Shown here piece after piece: positions 52,300 through 60,795 of a stretch of DNA of 64,000 nucleotides. This stretch comes from Actinomadura violacea. GTDB taxonomy: Bacteria > Actinomycetota > Actinomycetes > Streptosporangiales > Streptosporangiaceae. Both the position numbers and the translations under genes were made by a program. Location of the stretch: assembly GCF_017573465.1 (NCBI RefSeq), contig NZ_JAGEPF010000013.1, forward strand, positions 124,001-188,000. Direction: 5' to 3'. Every line of letters begins with the position of its first letter. Positions within the stretch are counted from its first letter, which is position 1. The notes under the pieces are model-generated. The model made no database searches. It was given only the letters and a program-made list of their open reading frames with translations, and was not told the DNA's origin.

Positions 52300-53547
52300 C
52301 TATGCGGCCCAATCGAGGGGCGGGCCGTTGCCCCCGGTTCGCGGTCGCGCATCCGCTGGCGGAAGCAATCGGTAGACGTAACGCCCGTCTGGATCTTTGG
52401 TGATCTGGATCTGATCGGGGCTGGTGTGCTTGAAGCGGTTGTGCCAGCCGCAGGTGAGAGCGAGCCGATCAATATCGGTGGGCGACTTACCGAGTGCCCA
52501 TCCACCGACGTGATCGACTTCGCACAGCGTGCCCGGCATCTCGCATCCACGCACCGCACACGACGGATAGAGCGTCTCGAGAACCTGGCGTTGGGCAGCG
52601 GAGGCGAACCGTTCCCGGTAGCCCAGATAGAGCGGGGTGTTGCCGCGTCCCAGCAGCAGAGCCGACACCCCGGCGGCCAGCGCGATCCGACGGGCCTGAG
52701 CCGCAGGGATCGGTGTCCCGTCGGTGAGACGCGCCGGGGCGTTCCCGCCGGTCAGCGTCTCAAGGTCGCAGATCACGGTGACCTTGCTGGCCTTGTGCCC
52801 GCCCGCCAGCACACTGGACAGGGCAGCGGCCGTGCGCTCGCCCACGTCCCGACGATCTTCGGGCCCGGCCGGCTTGGCCAGCGGGGCAAGGGTGCCGTCC
52901 CAGATCGCGGCGTCCTCGGGGTTCAGCCACCCCTTCACATACCGACCGCCGTCCAGAGAAAGCGTGGTCGTGATCCACGACTTGGCATACCCGCGCTTGG
53001 AATCCTCGTCCGGCGCATCCTCATTGCCATCACGCTCGGCGATGACGTCACGGATCCGCTGCCCGAACGCCGCGACCTTCCCAGCCGAGAAGCCCTGGTC
53101 GGCCATCTCCAGCAACACGGCCTCGGCCTGACCGCAGTCCGCGTCGTCCAGCCGAGCGACCGACTCGGCGACGGTGGTCGCGTACCCGTACGACAACTCC
53201 CCGGCCGCGAGGCGCTTGGCCACCTGCGGAAGGCGATGCCGCTGCCGAGCGAGCGTCAAACGCTCCTTGGCGCGGCTCTCACGCATGCCGAGCCTCGAAC
53301 GAAGCCATGCCCGCGTGGAGGGATATCCCCACCGCTGCTGCTCTCCAACCACGTCCACCCGGCCAATGAGAGTCGCGAGCGCACTTTCCTGTAGATCGGT
53401 GGCAGCCGCCAGAGCCTCGGCCAATTCCAGTGACGCTGCGGCCGAATCGGGCACTTCCCGCGCGGCGAGTTCAGCAGCGATCAGCGAAAGGGCGTCCACC
53501 AGTTCCAAGGTGGACGCGCCCTCAAGCTCGACCGTCACTGATTGCAT
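52300..53547 (-). CDS. DUF222/HNH endonuclease (13E12-repeat type)
   Basis: 415 residues: an N-terminal DUF222 helical domain (STRAWLRSRLGMRESRAKERLTLAR) and a C-terminal HNH motif (CEMPGTLCEVDHVGGWALG, then LTCGWHNRFKH). Such genes are multicopy in actinomycetes and are linked with REP13E12-type repeats in mycobacteria. ATG at 53547 was chosen at the start of the conserved part. A structured palindromic element begins 123 bases upstream. G+C is lower than in the flanks, fitting a mobile origin. Confidence 0.85.
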   Translation of the reverse strand: MQSVTVELEGASTLELVDALSLIAAELAAREVPDSAAASLELAEALAAATDLQESALATLIGRVDVVGEQQRWGYPSTRAWLRSRLGMRESRAKERLTLARQRHRLPQVAKRLAAGELSYGYATTVAESVARLDDADCGQAEAVLLEMADQGFSAGKVAAFGQRIRDVIAERDGNEDAPDEDSKRGYAKSWITTTLSLDGGRYVKGWLNPEDAAIWDGTLAPLAKPAGPEDRRDVGERTAAALSSVLAGGHKASKVTVICDLETLTGGNAPARLTDGTPIPAAQARRIALAAGVSALLLGRGNTPLYLGYRERFASAAQRQVLETLYPSCAVRGCEMPGTLCEVDHVGGWALGKSPTDIDRLALTCGWHNRFKHTSPDQIQITKDPDGRYVYRLLPPADARPRTGGNGPPLDWAA

Positions 53548-53922
53548 ATCTAAAGAATACCATGAGTGACGAACAATCGAACTCCCGAGCGGGCATTTCC
53601 TGGGTTGGTTTTCCAAACCGACTCAGCCAAGCAATTTGCCCGCATTCGCCCCTTCGCACCTTACGGAGGGGGTGGTGGGGTGGCGCGACCCGGGGCGGGG
53701 CAGGCGGAGCCTGCCCCTAACGCTGCCTCAGGGGCCGCAGAGGCTCCAAAGTCAAGGGTGGACGAAGTCCATCGCGCAGCGACGCCGAAGGCGCCCTTGA
53801 CTTTGGAGGGGCGGCCCCGTACGCCAGCGCCACCCCACCACCCGAACACCCATTCCCCGAATTCCGGATATCAGGTAACCAACAAAAGAGTTCGCGATGA
53901 AAAGACACCAAGCCCCAGCGAG
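53548..53922. other. Intergenic region carrying a palindromic element
   Basis: It contains no gene. The central 174 bases are the nested inverted-repeat element at 53670-53843, and the flanks are A+T-richer. Confidence 0.7.
53670..53843. repeat. Structured palindromic element (REP/MITE-like)
   Basis: Nested perfect inverted repeats. The outer arms are 17 bp (53670-53686 with 53827-53843). A side hairpin has 9-bp arms and a GGA loop (53697-53717). The inner stem is GGGGCCGC (53731-53738 with 53811-53818) plus CTCCAAAGTCAAGGG (53744-53758 with 53794-53808). Two mini-hairpins with GAA loops sit in its head. The whole can fold into a branched cruciform. Confidence 0.85.
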
Positions 53923-55224
53923 TCAGTTGCGGTCTTCGCCGGTCGGAAGGGCAGGAATGCGACCCGGCTTCCAGTTGCGGCGGCGGCCCATCGGAATGAC
54001 CGCCCCGCCGAACGCGACAACGAGAGTGAGACCGAGGGCCCCGCCGGCTATGCCGAGGCCGATGTTGCGGGTGCGGTGGTCGACGGGCGCGGCGTGCGCG
54101 ATGGGGACGGGCCCGCTCAGCGGACGCGCGGCGGACGTGTCCCCAGGCTTGGCGTTGGGGTCCAGCTCGGCGGACACCGCCTGCATCGGGCTGATCATGC
54201 CGTAGCCGCTGCCCTGCCCGTTGCCGCCCTCGGCGGTGAGCAGGATCCGGTTGATGACCTGCTGGTAGTTCAGCTTGGGGTAGTGGGACCGGACGAGCGC
54301 GGCGACGCCCGCGGCGTAAGGGGCGCTGAAGCTGGTGCCCTGCAGCCCGCCCGCGTACCCGGTCCCGACGGTGGTGATGATGTCCTGACCGGGCGCGGAC
54401 ACGTCGATGCGCGTCTTGTGGTTGGAGAAGTCGGAGATCGTGCCGCTCTGGTCCACCGCCGCGACGGACAGCACGCCCGGGTAGTTGGCCGGATAGCCGG
54501 CGCTCTCCTTGCCGCGTTCGTCCTTGTCGACGTTGCCGGCGGCGGCGACGATCAGCACGTCGTGCTGCTGCGCGGTCTTGACGGCCTGCCGCAGCAGGGT
54601 GGTGTCGGGCGCCCGCGCCGAGACGTTGATGACGTTGGCGCCGTGCTCGGCGGCCCACGTGATCGCCTTCGGCAGCAAAGTGTTGTCGTCGGTGCTCTCA
54701 CCGGTGGTGAACTTGGCGTCGAGCAGCTTGGCCTGCGGCGCGACCCCGACGAACGGGACGTTGCGGCGGCGCTGGTCGGTGGCGGCGATGATGCCCGACA
54801 CCTCGGTGCCGTGCCCGTAGCAGTCGGTGGGGGTGGTGCCCGTCGCGTCGTAGCTGCCGGCGATCTTGCCCTTGAGCTGCGGGTGATCGGCCTCGATGCC
54901 GCTGTCGACGACGGCGACGGTCACGCCGGCGCCGCGGGTGATCGTCCAGGCCTGCTCGAAGTCGAGCCGCCGCTGCGCCCACGGCTGCTGGGTGATCGCC
55001 GAGGCGGGCTGGCCGCTCGGCTTGTTGCACTGGGTCTGCGGCTTCTTCTGCTCTTGCGTCTTCTTCGGCGTGGGCTTGCCTGTGGGAGACGGCTTGGTCG
55101 ACGGCTTGGTGGTCGGCGCGGCGTCCGGGCGGTCGCCGGGGGCGGCGGACGCGGCCGGGGCGAACACGAGCGCAGTGGTCAGGGCCAGTCCGGTGGCGCC
55201 GGCCACGAGTCCCGCTCCGCGCAT
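53923..55224 (-). CDS. mycP: Second mycosin-like subtilisin protease
   Basis: 433 residues from ATG 55224, with AGGAGA 8 bases upstream. Signal peptide to about residue 28, then a Lys/Pro/Thr-rich linker. The S8 triad is Asp107 (VAVVDSGI), His138 (CYGHGTEVSG) and Ser298 (QGTSFSAPYAAG). A C-terminal helix (IGLGIAGGALGLTLVVAFGG) and a short basic tail complete the mycosin layout. It differs clearly from the 39866-41272 protein, so it is no recent duplicate. It may serve another ESX apparatus or other substrates. Confidence 0.88.
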   Translation of the reverse strand: MRGAGLVAGATGLALTTALVFAPAASAAPGDRPDAAPTTKPSTKPSPTGKPTPKKTQEQKKPQTQCNKPSGQPASAITQQPWAQRRLDFEQAWTITRGAGVTVAVVDSGIEADHPQLKGKIAGSYDATGTTPTDCYGHGTEVSGIIAATDQRRRNVPFVGVAPQAKLLDAKFTTGESTDDNTLLPKAITWAAEHGANVINVSARAPDTTLLRQAVKTAQQHDVLIVAAAGNVDKDERGKESAGYPANYPGVLSVAAVDQSGTISDFSNHKTRIDVSAPGQDIITTVGTGYAGGLQGTSFSAPYAAGVAALVRSHYPKLNYQQVINRILLTAEGGNGQGSGYGMISPMQAVSAELDPNAKPGDTSAARPLSGPVPIAHAAPVDHRTRNIGLGIAGGALGLTLVVAFGGAVIPMGRRRNWKPGRIPALPTGEDRN

Positions 55225-55269
55225 TCCCCATCTCTCCTGAAACCGTACGAACGCCACGACTCTAGACGA

Positions 55270-56148
55270 TTAATCGGACTCCGCGTCCTTCGCCGGCGGG
55301 TCGACGAGGTCGTCGTCCCACGTCCAGCCGAGGGTCCGGGCGGTGGCGGCGAGGGCCTCCCGGGTGCGGCCGCAGATGTCGACGGAGTAGTCGGCCATGC
55401 CGGTGTCGTGCCGGACGATCACGTCCGGCCCACCGAAGAAGGCGGTGTCGGCGCCGAGTTCCCGCCAGTTCTGCAGGCCCATGGGACGGTAGGCCGCTTC
55501 GATGCGCGCCCGCACTCCGTCCGGGAAGTCATCGTCGCCGAGCTGGACGGACCACCCGAAGTGGGACGGCAGCCGGACGGCGGCGAGGAGCACGAAGAAC
55601 TCGGAGAGGGACTCCGCCTGCAGCGCCCATCCGTCCTCGTCGATGCTGACGAACACGCGCGGGTCGTCCTGGCCGGCCTCGGACGCGAGGTACGCCCACT
55701 CGTTGCAGTACTCGTACTCCGCCATGAAGCAGCAGAGCCGCAGGTCACCGCCCGGCTCGACGAACGGGTTCTCCTCTGGCAGGCCCTCGGCGACGCCGTA
55801 GCCGGACGGGTCGGGCCGAAGCGTCGGCGGGTACTCGGGGTTCGTCCAGTACAGCCGCGACGAGTGGGTGAAGGAGTTGAACGGCAGGTCCCACCATTCA
55901 TCCAGCGCCTTCGGGATGGGCAAAGACCGGTCGACGCCCTTGAAGGGGTCCTCTTCCTCACCGGTCCATTCCTCATGCAGGGTGCGGACGTAGGTGCGGT
56001 GCTCGGTCTCGGACCATTTCGGCCATGGGACGGCTCCGGCGGGCACCGTGTAGCCCCATTCGTCCTGAAACTCGCGCAGTAGGTCCCAGCGGGCTCGCCG
56101 CGCGGCGAGCCGGTCCGCGAACCGCCCATAGTCGATGATCTCGGCCAC
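55270..56148 (-). CDS. SUKH (SMI1/KNR4)-like candidate immunity protein
   Basis: 292 residues, soluble. The pattern LPIPKALDEWWDLPFNSF, then DPRVFVSIDEDGWALQAESLSEFFVLLAAV, fits the SUKH fold, whose members are mostly immunity proteins of polymorphic toxins. A C-terminal extension (VDICGRTREALAATARTLGW) is unrecognised. GTG start. No toxin gene is adjacent, so it may be an orphan immunity gene or act against the toxin at 14611-24774. The family call is by eye and tentative. Confidence 0.5.
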   Translation of the reverse strand: MAEIIDYGRFADRLAARRARWDLLREFQDEWGYTVPAGAVPWPKWSETEHRTYVRTLHEEWTGEEEDPFKGVDRSLPIPKALDEWWDLPFNSFTHSSRLYWTNPEYPPTLRPDPSGYGVAEGLPEENPFVEPGGDLRLCCFMAEYEYCNEWAYLASEAGQDDPRVFVSIDEDGWALQAESLSEFFVLLAAVRLPSHFGWSVQLGDDDFPDGVRARIEAAYRPMGLQNWRELGADTAFFGGPDVIVRHDTGMADYSVDICGRTREALAATARTLGWTWDDDLVDPPAKDAESD

Positions 56149-56297
56149 GCTGGCAGCGTAGCCCCGTCAAGAGACGGAGCGCCCCCTGCCCATGAGCCCA
56201 GACAGACCGCCGACCGCATCCGCACACCCCTCACCCTCCGGAGGATGACCGGATGCGGACATGACACCGAGGCCCACCGAAGAACCACAACCGATCA

Positions 56298-57011
56298 CTA
56301 GCCGGGCACAGCACCACCCGAGCCGCCAGCGCGTTCCAGAGCGAGGTCGTCCAGCCGGCCCCGGTCGTCGAGCCATTCGTGCGGAAGGCTGCTGGCGTCC
56401 AATTCCACGAGCGGAATTTCCGGCGTCAGGGCGCGCAGGGCCCGTTCCAGGGCACGCCGGCTCAGCCACCAGTCGCGCTGCCGCACGTAGCCGCTGACCG
56501 CGTGCTCGCGGGGGAAGGCGTCACCGGACAGGTTGCCGGCCATGTGCTCCAGGGTCTCCCGCTCGGCGCCGGACAGCCCGGGACGTGCGCGCGCAGCGGC
56601 CAGCCGCTCCTCGAACTCGGCGACGCCGCCGGGCGCGTCGTCCCGCAGGCTGACGCCGAGGTACCGGATCGGCGACCGGCGGACGACCCGCGGCGTCTCG
56701 AAGCGGACGACCGCGTCCACGTCCGGCCAGGGAAAGAACTGCGGCGAGGCCCCGGGACGCGCGCCGACCCGGACGCCGTCCGCGTCGAGGGCGAATGCCG
56801 TCCATCCGCTGCGCACCATGCGGCGCAGGCGCGCGACGCCCCCGCCGATCAGCCACGCGATGACGACGACCCAGAACACGATGCCGAACACGGCCTGCCA
56901 GGCGCGCATCTCCGCCATGAAGATCCCGGCGGTCACCAGCGGCGCGGCGACGACCCCCGCGATGATCATGAGAACGGGCACCACCGGGACGAAGCGGATC
57001 TTGTACGCCAT
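56298..57011 (-). CDS. Two-helix membrane protein with PH-like domain
   Basis: 237 residues: two hydrophobic segments (about 7-30 and 38-58), then a domain with FALDADGVRVGARPG and PWPDVDAVVRFE, similar in layout to bacterial PH-like proteins and to 30752-31291. It is divergent from 57050-57832, with 38 bases between starts. The function is unknown. Confidence 0.65.
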   Translation of the reverse strand: MAYKIRFVPVVPVLMIIAGVVAAPLVTAGIFMAEMRAWQAVFGIVFWVVVIAWLIGGGVARLRRMVRSGWTAFALDADGVRVGARPGASPQFFPWPDVDAVVRFETPRVVRRSPIRYLGVSLRDDAPGGVAEFEERLAAARARPGLSGAERETLEHMAGNLSGDAFPREHAVSGYVRQRDWWLSRRALERALRALTPEIPLVELDASSLPHEWLDDRGRLDDLALERAGGSGGAVPG

Positions 57012-57049
57012 CCGAGGAGCTTAAAGACTTAACGGTCGGTCGTACTAGC

Positions 57050-57832
57050 ATGCGGCGGGTGCAGTCCACCGCGCCGGTCCCCCCGCCGCCGGGGGAGCCG
57101 TTCGGCGAAGGCGGGGGCAGGGCGTCCGTGCGGCGCCGGCTGGTCCCCGCCGTCGTCGTGTGCGCGGTCGCCGCGCTCGCGGCCGCGACGTGGGCCGCGG
57201 GCGGGTTCAAGGACGCGCCGAACCAGCCCGTCGAGAAGCCCGGCAAGGCGCTGAACGTCGGCCTGTTCACCGTGACGGTCCGGGACGCGCGGATCGGCGC
57301 GGTCCAGGGCGCGTTCGACACGGATGCCAAGCGGTATCTGATCGTCCGGATGCGGGTGGTCAACAACGGCAAGGAGACCGAGTCGCTCAGCTACGGCGGG
57401 CTGATGGACGGTCTCGCCGCGCGCACCAAGGCCGGCAAGTGGCTGAAGCCCGACCAGGTCGAGGGCGTCGCGGCCGGCGCGAAGACGGACTCGGTGCAGC
57501 CGGGCCTGCCCGTCGAGGCGTCCGCGATGTGGAAGGCGGGGCCGGCGGACGCGCCGCGCACGTTCACCCTCGGCCTGCGGAAATGGGAGTACCGGACGGG
57601 GTTCACCGACGTCAGCTACAACTGGCTGCCCGACACCGAGAACGACGCGCTCGCCGCGAAGATGACGCTCCCGGTCACCCCAGCCGCCCCCGCACCCACC
57701 GCGACGCCGACACCAGCGCTGTTCCCGACGCACACGCCACCCCCAACACGACGCCCGACCCGGCGCCCGGCGCGTCCGCCCGCGCACGGCATCCGGCCCA
57801 TCACGCCCCACCCGACCACGAGCCCCCGATGA
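57050..57832 (+). CDS. Membrane-anchored Ig-like (DUF4352-type) protein, first of three
   Basis: 260 residues: Pro-rich tail, one helix (about 29-50), then NVGLFTVTVRDARIGAV with KRYLIVRMRVVNNGKE, the layout of DUF4352-like telokin domains, ending in a Thr/Pro-rich tail. It overlaps the next start by ATGA. Together with the next two genes it forms a translationally coupled trio with the same architecture. The function is unknown. Confidence 0.65.
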   Translation: MRRVQSTAPVPPPPGEPFGEGGGRASVRRRLVPAVVVCAVAALAAATWAAGGFKDAPNQPVEKPGKALNVGLFTVTVRDARIGAVQGAFDTDAKRYLIVRMRVVNNGKETESLSYGGLMDGLAARTKAGKWLKPDQVEGVAAGAKTDSVQPGLPVEASAMWKAGPADAPRTFTLGLRKWEYRTGFTDVSYNWLPDTENDALAAKMTLPVTPAAPAPTATPTPALFPTHTPPPTRRPTRRPARPPAHGIRPITPHPTTSPR

Positions 57833-58425
57833 ACGGCCGCGAACTGCTCGTGCGCGGCGGTACCGGCCTCATCGGGACGGGCCTGATCGTCGCGGCGATG
57901 TGGGTGCATACGATGCGGCCGAAAGTGGACGCCAAGGAGATGGACCCGCTCCGCAACGACGGAAAGATCGGGCAGACCGTCTCGAACCGGATGTTCAGCG
58001 TCCGCGTCGACGGCGTGCAGGCGGCCCGTTCGCTCGCGTCCGGCCTCAGCTTCGGCGACCATCCGCCGATCGGCACCGACGGCATCTATCTCGCCGTGAA
58101 GATCCGGGCGAAGAGCGAGCGCGAGCCGCTCCGCCTCGGCACCGCGAAGCTGGAGACGCCGGGCGGCTACAGCTACCGCTACGACCCGCGCTCCGCCACG
58201 ACGAGCACGATCCCGGACATGCAGCCGATGATCTGGGCGCCCGGCACGCTGCTGTTCGAGCTGCCGAAGAACCACCTGCAGGGTGCGCACCTCGTCGTCG
58301 GGACGGGCGGGCTGCTCCCCCAACTGTCGGCCGCCGTCGACATCGACCTCGGGATCAGCGCGTCCGGCGTGCAGGCGCTGCTGCGCAGTGCCGTCGACCG
58401 TTACGATCCGGAGCCGTCCTCATGA
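57829..58425 (+). CDS. Membrane-anchored exterior-domain protein, second of three
   Basis: 198 residues: helix near the N-terminus (GTGLIGTGLIVAAMWV), then GQTVSNRMFSVRVDGVQAARSL and GIYLAVKIRAKSE, similar to its neighbours. It starts at the ATGA overlap with the first gene and ends in an ATGA overlap with the third. Equal stoichiometry of the three is likely. Confidence 0.65.
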   Translation: MNGRELLVRGGTGLIGTGLIVAAMWVHTMRPKVDAKEMDPLRNDGKIGQTVSNRMFSVRVDGVQAARSLASGLSFGDHPPIGTDGIYLAVKIRAKSEREPLRLGTAKLETPGGYSYRYDPRSATTSTIPDMQPMIWAPGTLLFELPKNHLQGAHLVVGTGGLLPQLSAAVDIDLGISASGVQALLRSAVDRYDPEPSS

Positions 58426-59051
58426 CGACCGCCGGCCACGCCTTCGGGGACCCCCAGCAGACCAACCCCGACCTGCCCGTGATCCCCCCACACCCCCCAC
58501 GCCGACAGCGACAACGGCAAGGGATCCGCCCCCGCGACCGCCGCATCGTCCAGGCGTTCGCGCTGACCGCCCTGATACCCGCCCTCCTGGTGCTGAAATG
58601 GAAGGACGAGACCAACAGCGTCCAGAAGAGCATGAAACCACCGGAGAAGGTGACGGACGTCCCGCAGGGCGCGACCGGCACGCTCGCGGGCGCGCAGTGG
58701 AAGGTCGTCGGCCGGCAGACCGTCGCCCCGCTCCCGCTCGGCGGCGCCAAGCCGAAGGACGACACGGTCACCCAACTGCAGGTCGTCCTCGCCGTCCGGC
58801 CGGACGACGCGGCCGCCGCGAAGGCGATCGGCTCCTACGGCATCGTCTACACCTTCACCGACGGCGACGGCCGCAGCTGGTCGGCGACCGGCCTCACCAC
58901 CGGGACGGCGCGGCCCGGCGCCGTCGCCCGCCTCACCGTCAAGGGGACGGTGCCCCGTACCAGGGCGGCTGCCCTGGCGCTGCGGGTGCAGGCGCCGAAG
59001 GCGTCACGGAAACCGGGGAAGCCACTGCCTTCGCTGCGTTTCGCGCCGTGA
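58422..59051 (+). CDS. Membrane-anchored exterior-domain protein, third of three
   Basis: 209 residues: Pro/Arg-rich N-terminus, a helix (VQAFALTALIPALLVL), then GTLAGAQWKVVGRQTV and TQLQVVLAVRPDD. Its last 113 bases overlap the convergent membrane-protein gene 58939-60240, so the two transcripts are antisense to each other there. Confidence 0.6.
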   Translation: MTTAGHAFGDPQQTNPDLPVIPPHPPRRQRQRQGIRPRDRRIVQAFALTALIPALLVLKWKDETNSVQKSMKPPEKVTDVPQGATGTLAGAQWKVVGRQTVAPLPLGGAKPKDDTVTQLQVVLAVRPDDAAAAKAIGSYGIVYTFTDGDGRSWSATGLTTGTARPGAVARLTVKGTVPRTRAAALALRVQAPKASRKPGKPLPSLRFAP

Positions 59052-60240
59052 CCCGCGCCATCACCAGGTTGAACGCCGCCGCGAGCAGGCAGATCCGCAG
59101 GATCTGGAAGACCAGGCCGGTCCCGTAGGCGACCATCGGCAGCCGCGGCATCCACCACGTCACCTCGTGCGGTCCGAGCAGCCCGTACACCCACCGGCGG
59201 GACGCGTCCTCCCCCACGTCCAGCGCGCTGAACAGCAGGCAGAACACCGCGAACGGCAGCATCCCGGACCGGCGGACGAGCCGCAGCCCGTACCAGGCGG
59301 GCAGCCACATCTCGCGGAACCCGCGGGTCAGCACCTCCCGGACGCTGCCCTCCCGCTCGATCCCGCCGGCCGCCGCGAGCCGCCGCGCCGCCCGGCCGCG
59401 GCCGAGCACGACCCGCTCGTCGCCCGCGTCCAGGCCGAGGATGACCCCGGCGATGACCAGCCAGATCAGCGCGCCGAGCACCGCGTCCTTGAACGGCGGC
59501 CACAGGTCCAGGACGGGTCCGGCGGCGCCGTCGAACCACTGCCAGGCCTGCCGCCCGGTGATCCAGTCGGTCGCGTCGCCGCGCAGCTGGTCGATGGTGA
59601 AGATGCCGAACAGCGTGAAGTTGATCTCCAGGAAGGCCATCAGCGCGCCCGCCGAGCGGCCGAGCCGCTCCTCCAGCAGCCACTCCACCGCCGTCTTGAT
59701 CACGAAGAACGCCGCGGTGATGCCGACGGCGAGCACGATGTGCTTCTCCAGCGAGATGAGCATGCCCATCCCCTTGAGCTGCCCCTGGAACCCGTTCTCG
59801 GCGAAGCCGCGGCTCGCCGCCATGTCGGCGAACTCGCGGGCGTCGTCGGCCTGCATCCCCCACGCCAGGTAGAAGATGACGAACGGGAGCGCGGCCCGCG
59901 CCATCGCGCCGACCACCGACTCGTCGTTGCCGACCGCCCACGGCGTCAGGTCGCCGCCGCCCTCGCGGGCGTGCACCACGTCCAGGCCCTCGCGGACGCA
60001 GTGCACCATCAGCACCGCGGTCGCCAGCGTGATCATCACCAGCAGCCCGACGGTGACCAGCGGCGCGACCGTCGCGGCGGTGCCCTTCATCGCCCCGAGC
60101 TTGTACCCGCCGTACAGCGCGCCGTAGCGCAGCAGCCGCCCGGCGGTGAACCACAGGGTCAGCGGCAGGACGAACCGCCCCGCGAGCTTCAGTGCGGCCC
60201 ACGGCAGCAGCAGCGGCGACCGGGCGGACAGTACGAACAT
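58939..60240 (-). CDS. Polytopic membrane protein, unknown function
   Basis: 433 residues with eight or more hydrophobic segments and soluble loops (MQADDAREFADMAASRGF, GDERVVLGRGRAARRL). It ends in an Ala/Pro-rich tail. No transporter or enzyme motif was recognised. The ATG at 60240 sits at the end of a gene-free stretch with tandem repeats. Confidence 0.65.
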   Translation of the reverse strand: MFVLSARSPLLLPWAALKLAGRFVLPLTLWFTAGRLLRYGALYGGYKLGAMKGTAATVAPLVTVGLLVMITLATAVLMVHCVREGLDVVHAREGGGDLTPWAVGNDESVVGAMARAALPFVIFYLAWGMQADDAREFADMAASRGFAENGFQGQLKGMGMLISLEKHIVLAVGITAAFFVIKTAVEWLLEERLGRSAGALMAFLEINFTLFGIFTIDQLRGDATDWITGRQAWQWFDGAAGPVLDLWPPFKDAVLGALIWLVIAGVILGLDAGDERVVLGRGRAARRLAAAGGIEREGSVREVLTRGFREMWLPAWYGLRLVRRSGMLPFAVFCLLFSALDVGEDASRRWVYGLLGPHEVTWWMPRLPMVAYGTGLVFQILRICLLAAAFNLVMARVTARNAAKAVASPVSVTPSAPAPAAPGQPPWYGAPSP

Positions 60241-60290
60241 CGCGCCGATGCTACCCCGCCCGTCCGCGCGGCCCCAGGCCGTGCGCCGCC

Positions 60291-60352
60291 GCGGAAACGG
60301 CGAACGCCACCACGGAAAACGACGAACGGCACCAGGGAAACGGCGAACCCCG
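60291..60352. repeat. Three degenerate 21- to 22-bp tandem repeats
   Basis: Units starting GGAAACGGCGAACG, GGAAAACGACGAACGG and GGAAACGGCGAACCCC follow each other between the membrane-protein gene and the sseC terminator. Confidence 0.65.
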
Positions 60353-60384
60353 CCGCCCCGGACGGACCGGGACGGCGGGGTTCG
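60344..60384 (-). terminator. Strong hairpin downstream of sseC
   Basis: Perfect 12-bp arms CGAACCCCGCCG (60344-60355) and 60373-60384, continued inward by CCCGG/CCGGG after one mismatch. It ends 19 bases past the sseC stop. Confidence 0.75.
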
Positions 60385-60403
60385 GCGGTTCGGAGACCCG
60401 AGG

Positions 60404-60712
60404 TCAGATGGCGACCTCGAGGCCGGCGACCTCGCCGGTCTTCGCGGTGACCGCGTTGTCGACGCTCACGCCGCCCGCGGCCAGCACCCGCACCGTCCAG
60501 TCGCCGTCGGCGGCGAAGAAGCGGAACACGCCCTCGTCACCGGTGACGACCTCGGCGGTGAACTCGCCGGTCGAGTCGAGCAGGCGCGCGTACGCGCTGG
60601 ACACGGGGGCGCCGTCACGGGTGACGGTGCCCTGGATCACGGCCTCGTTGGTCAGGTCGACGGTCGCGGGAAGGTGCGCCGTCTGCTCCGGCGCTGCGCA
60701 GCCCTGGGTCAT
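60404..60712 (-). CDS. sseC: SseC-like DUF1416 protein
   Basis: 102 residues: MTQGCAAPEQTA, then a carboxypeptidase-regulatory-like beta-sandwich (AVIQGTVTRDGAPVSSAYARL, GDWTVRVLAAGG). This is DUF1416, known in mycobacteria as SseC and always beside the sulfurtransferase CysA. GGAGGA precedes the ATG. It is cytoplasmic, with a role in sulfur transfer suggested by gene order only. Confidence 0.85.
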   Translation of the reverse strand: MTQGCAAPEQTAHLPATVDLTNEAVIQGTVTRDGAPVSSAYARLLDSTGEFTAEVVTGDEGVFRFFAADGDWTVRVLAAGGVSVDNAVTAKTGEVAGLEVAI

Positions 60713-60795
60713 TGCTCCTCCATCTCCGTGCACACGGAAAAGATTCGTTCCGCCGGCGGCGGTGGGGTGTCCTGCCTGGTCTTGCTTCGGGCTTG

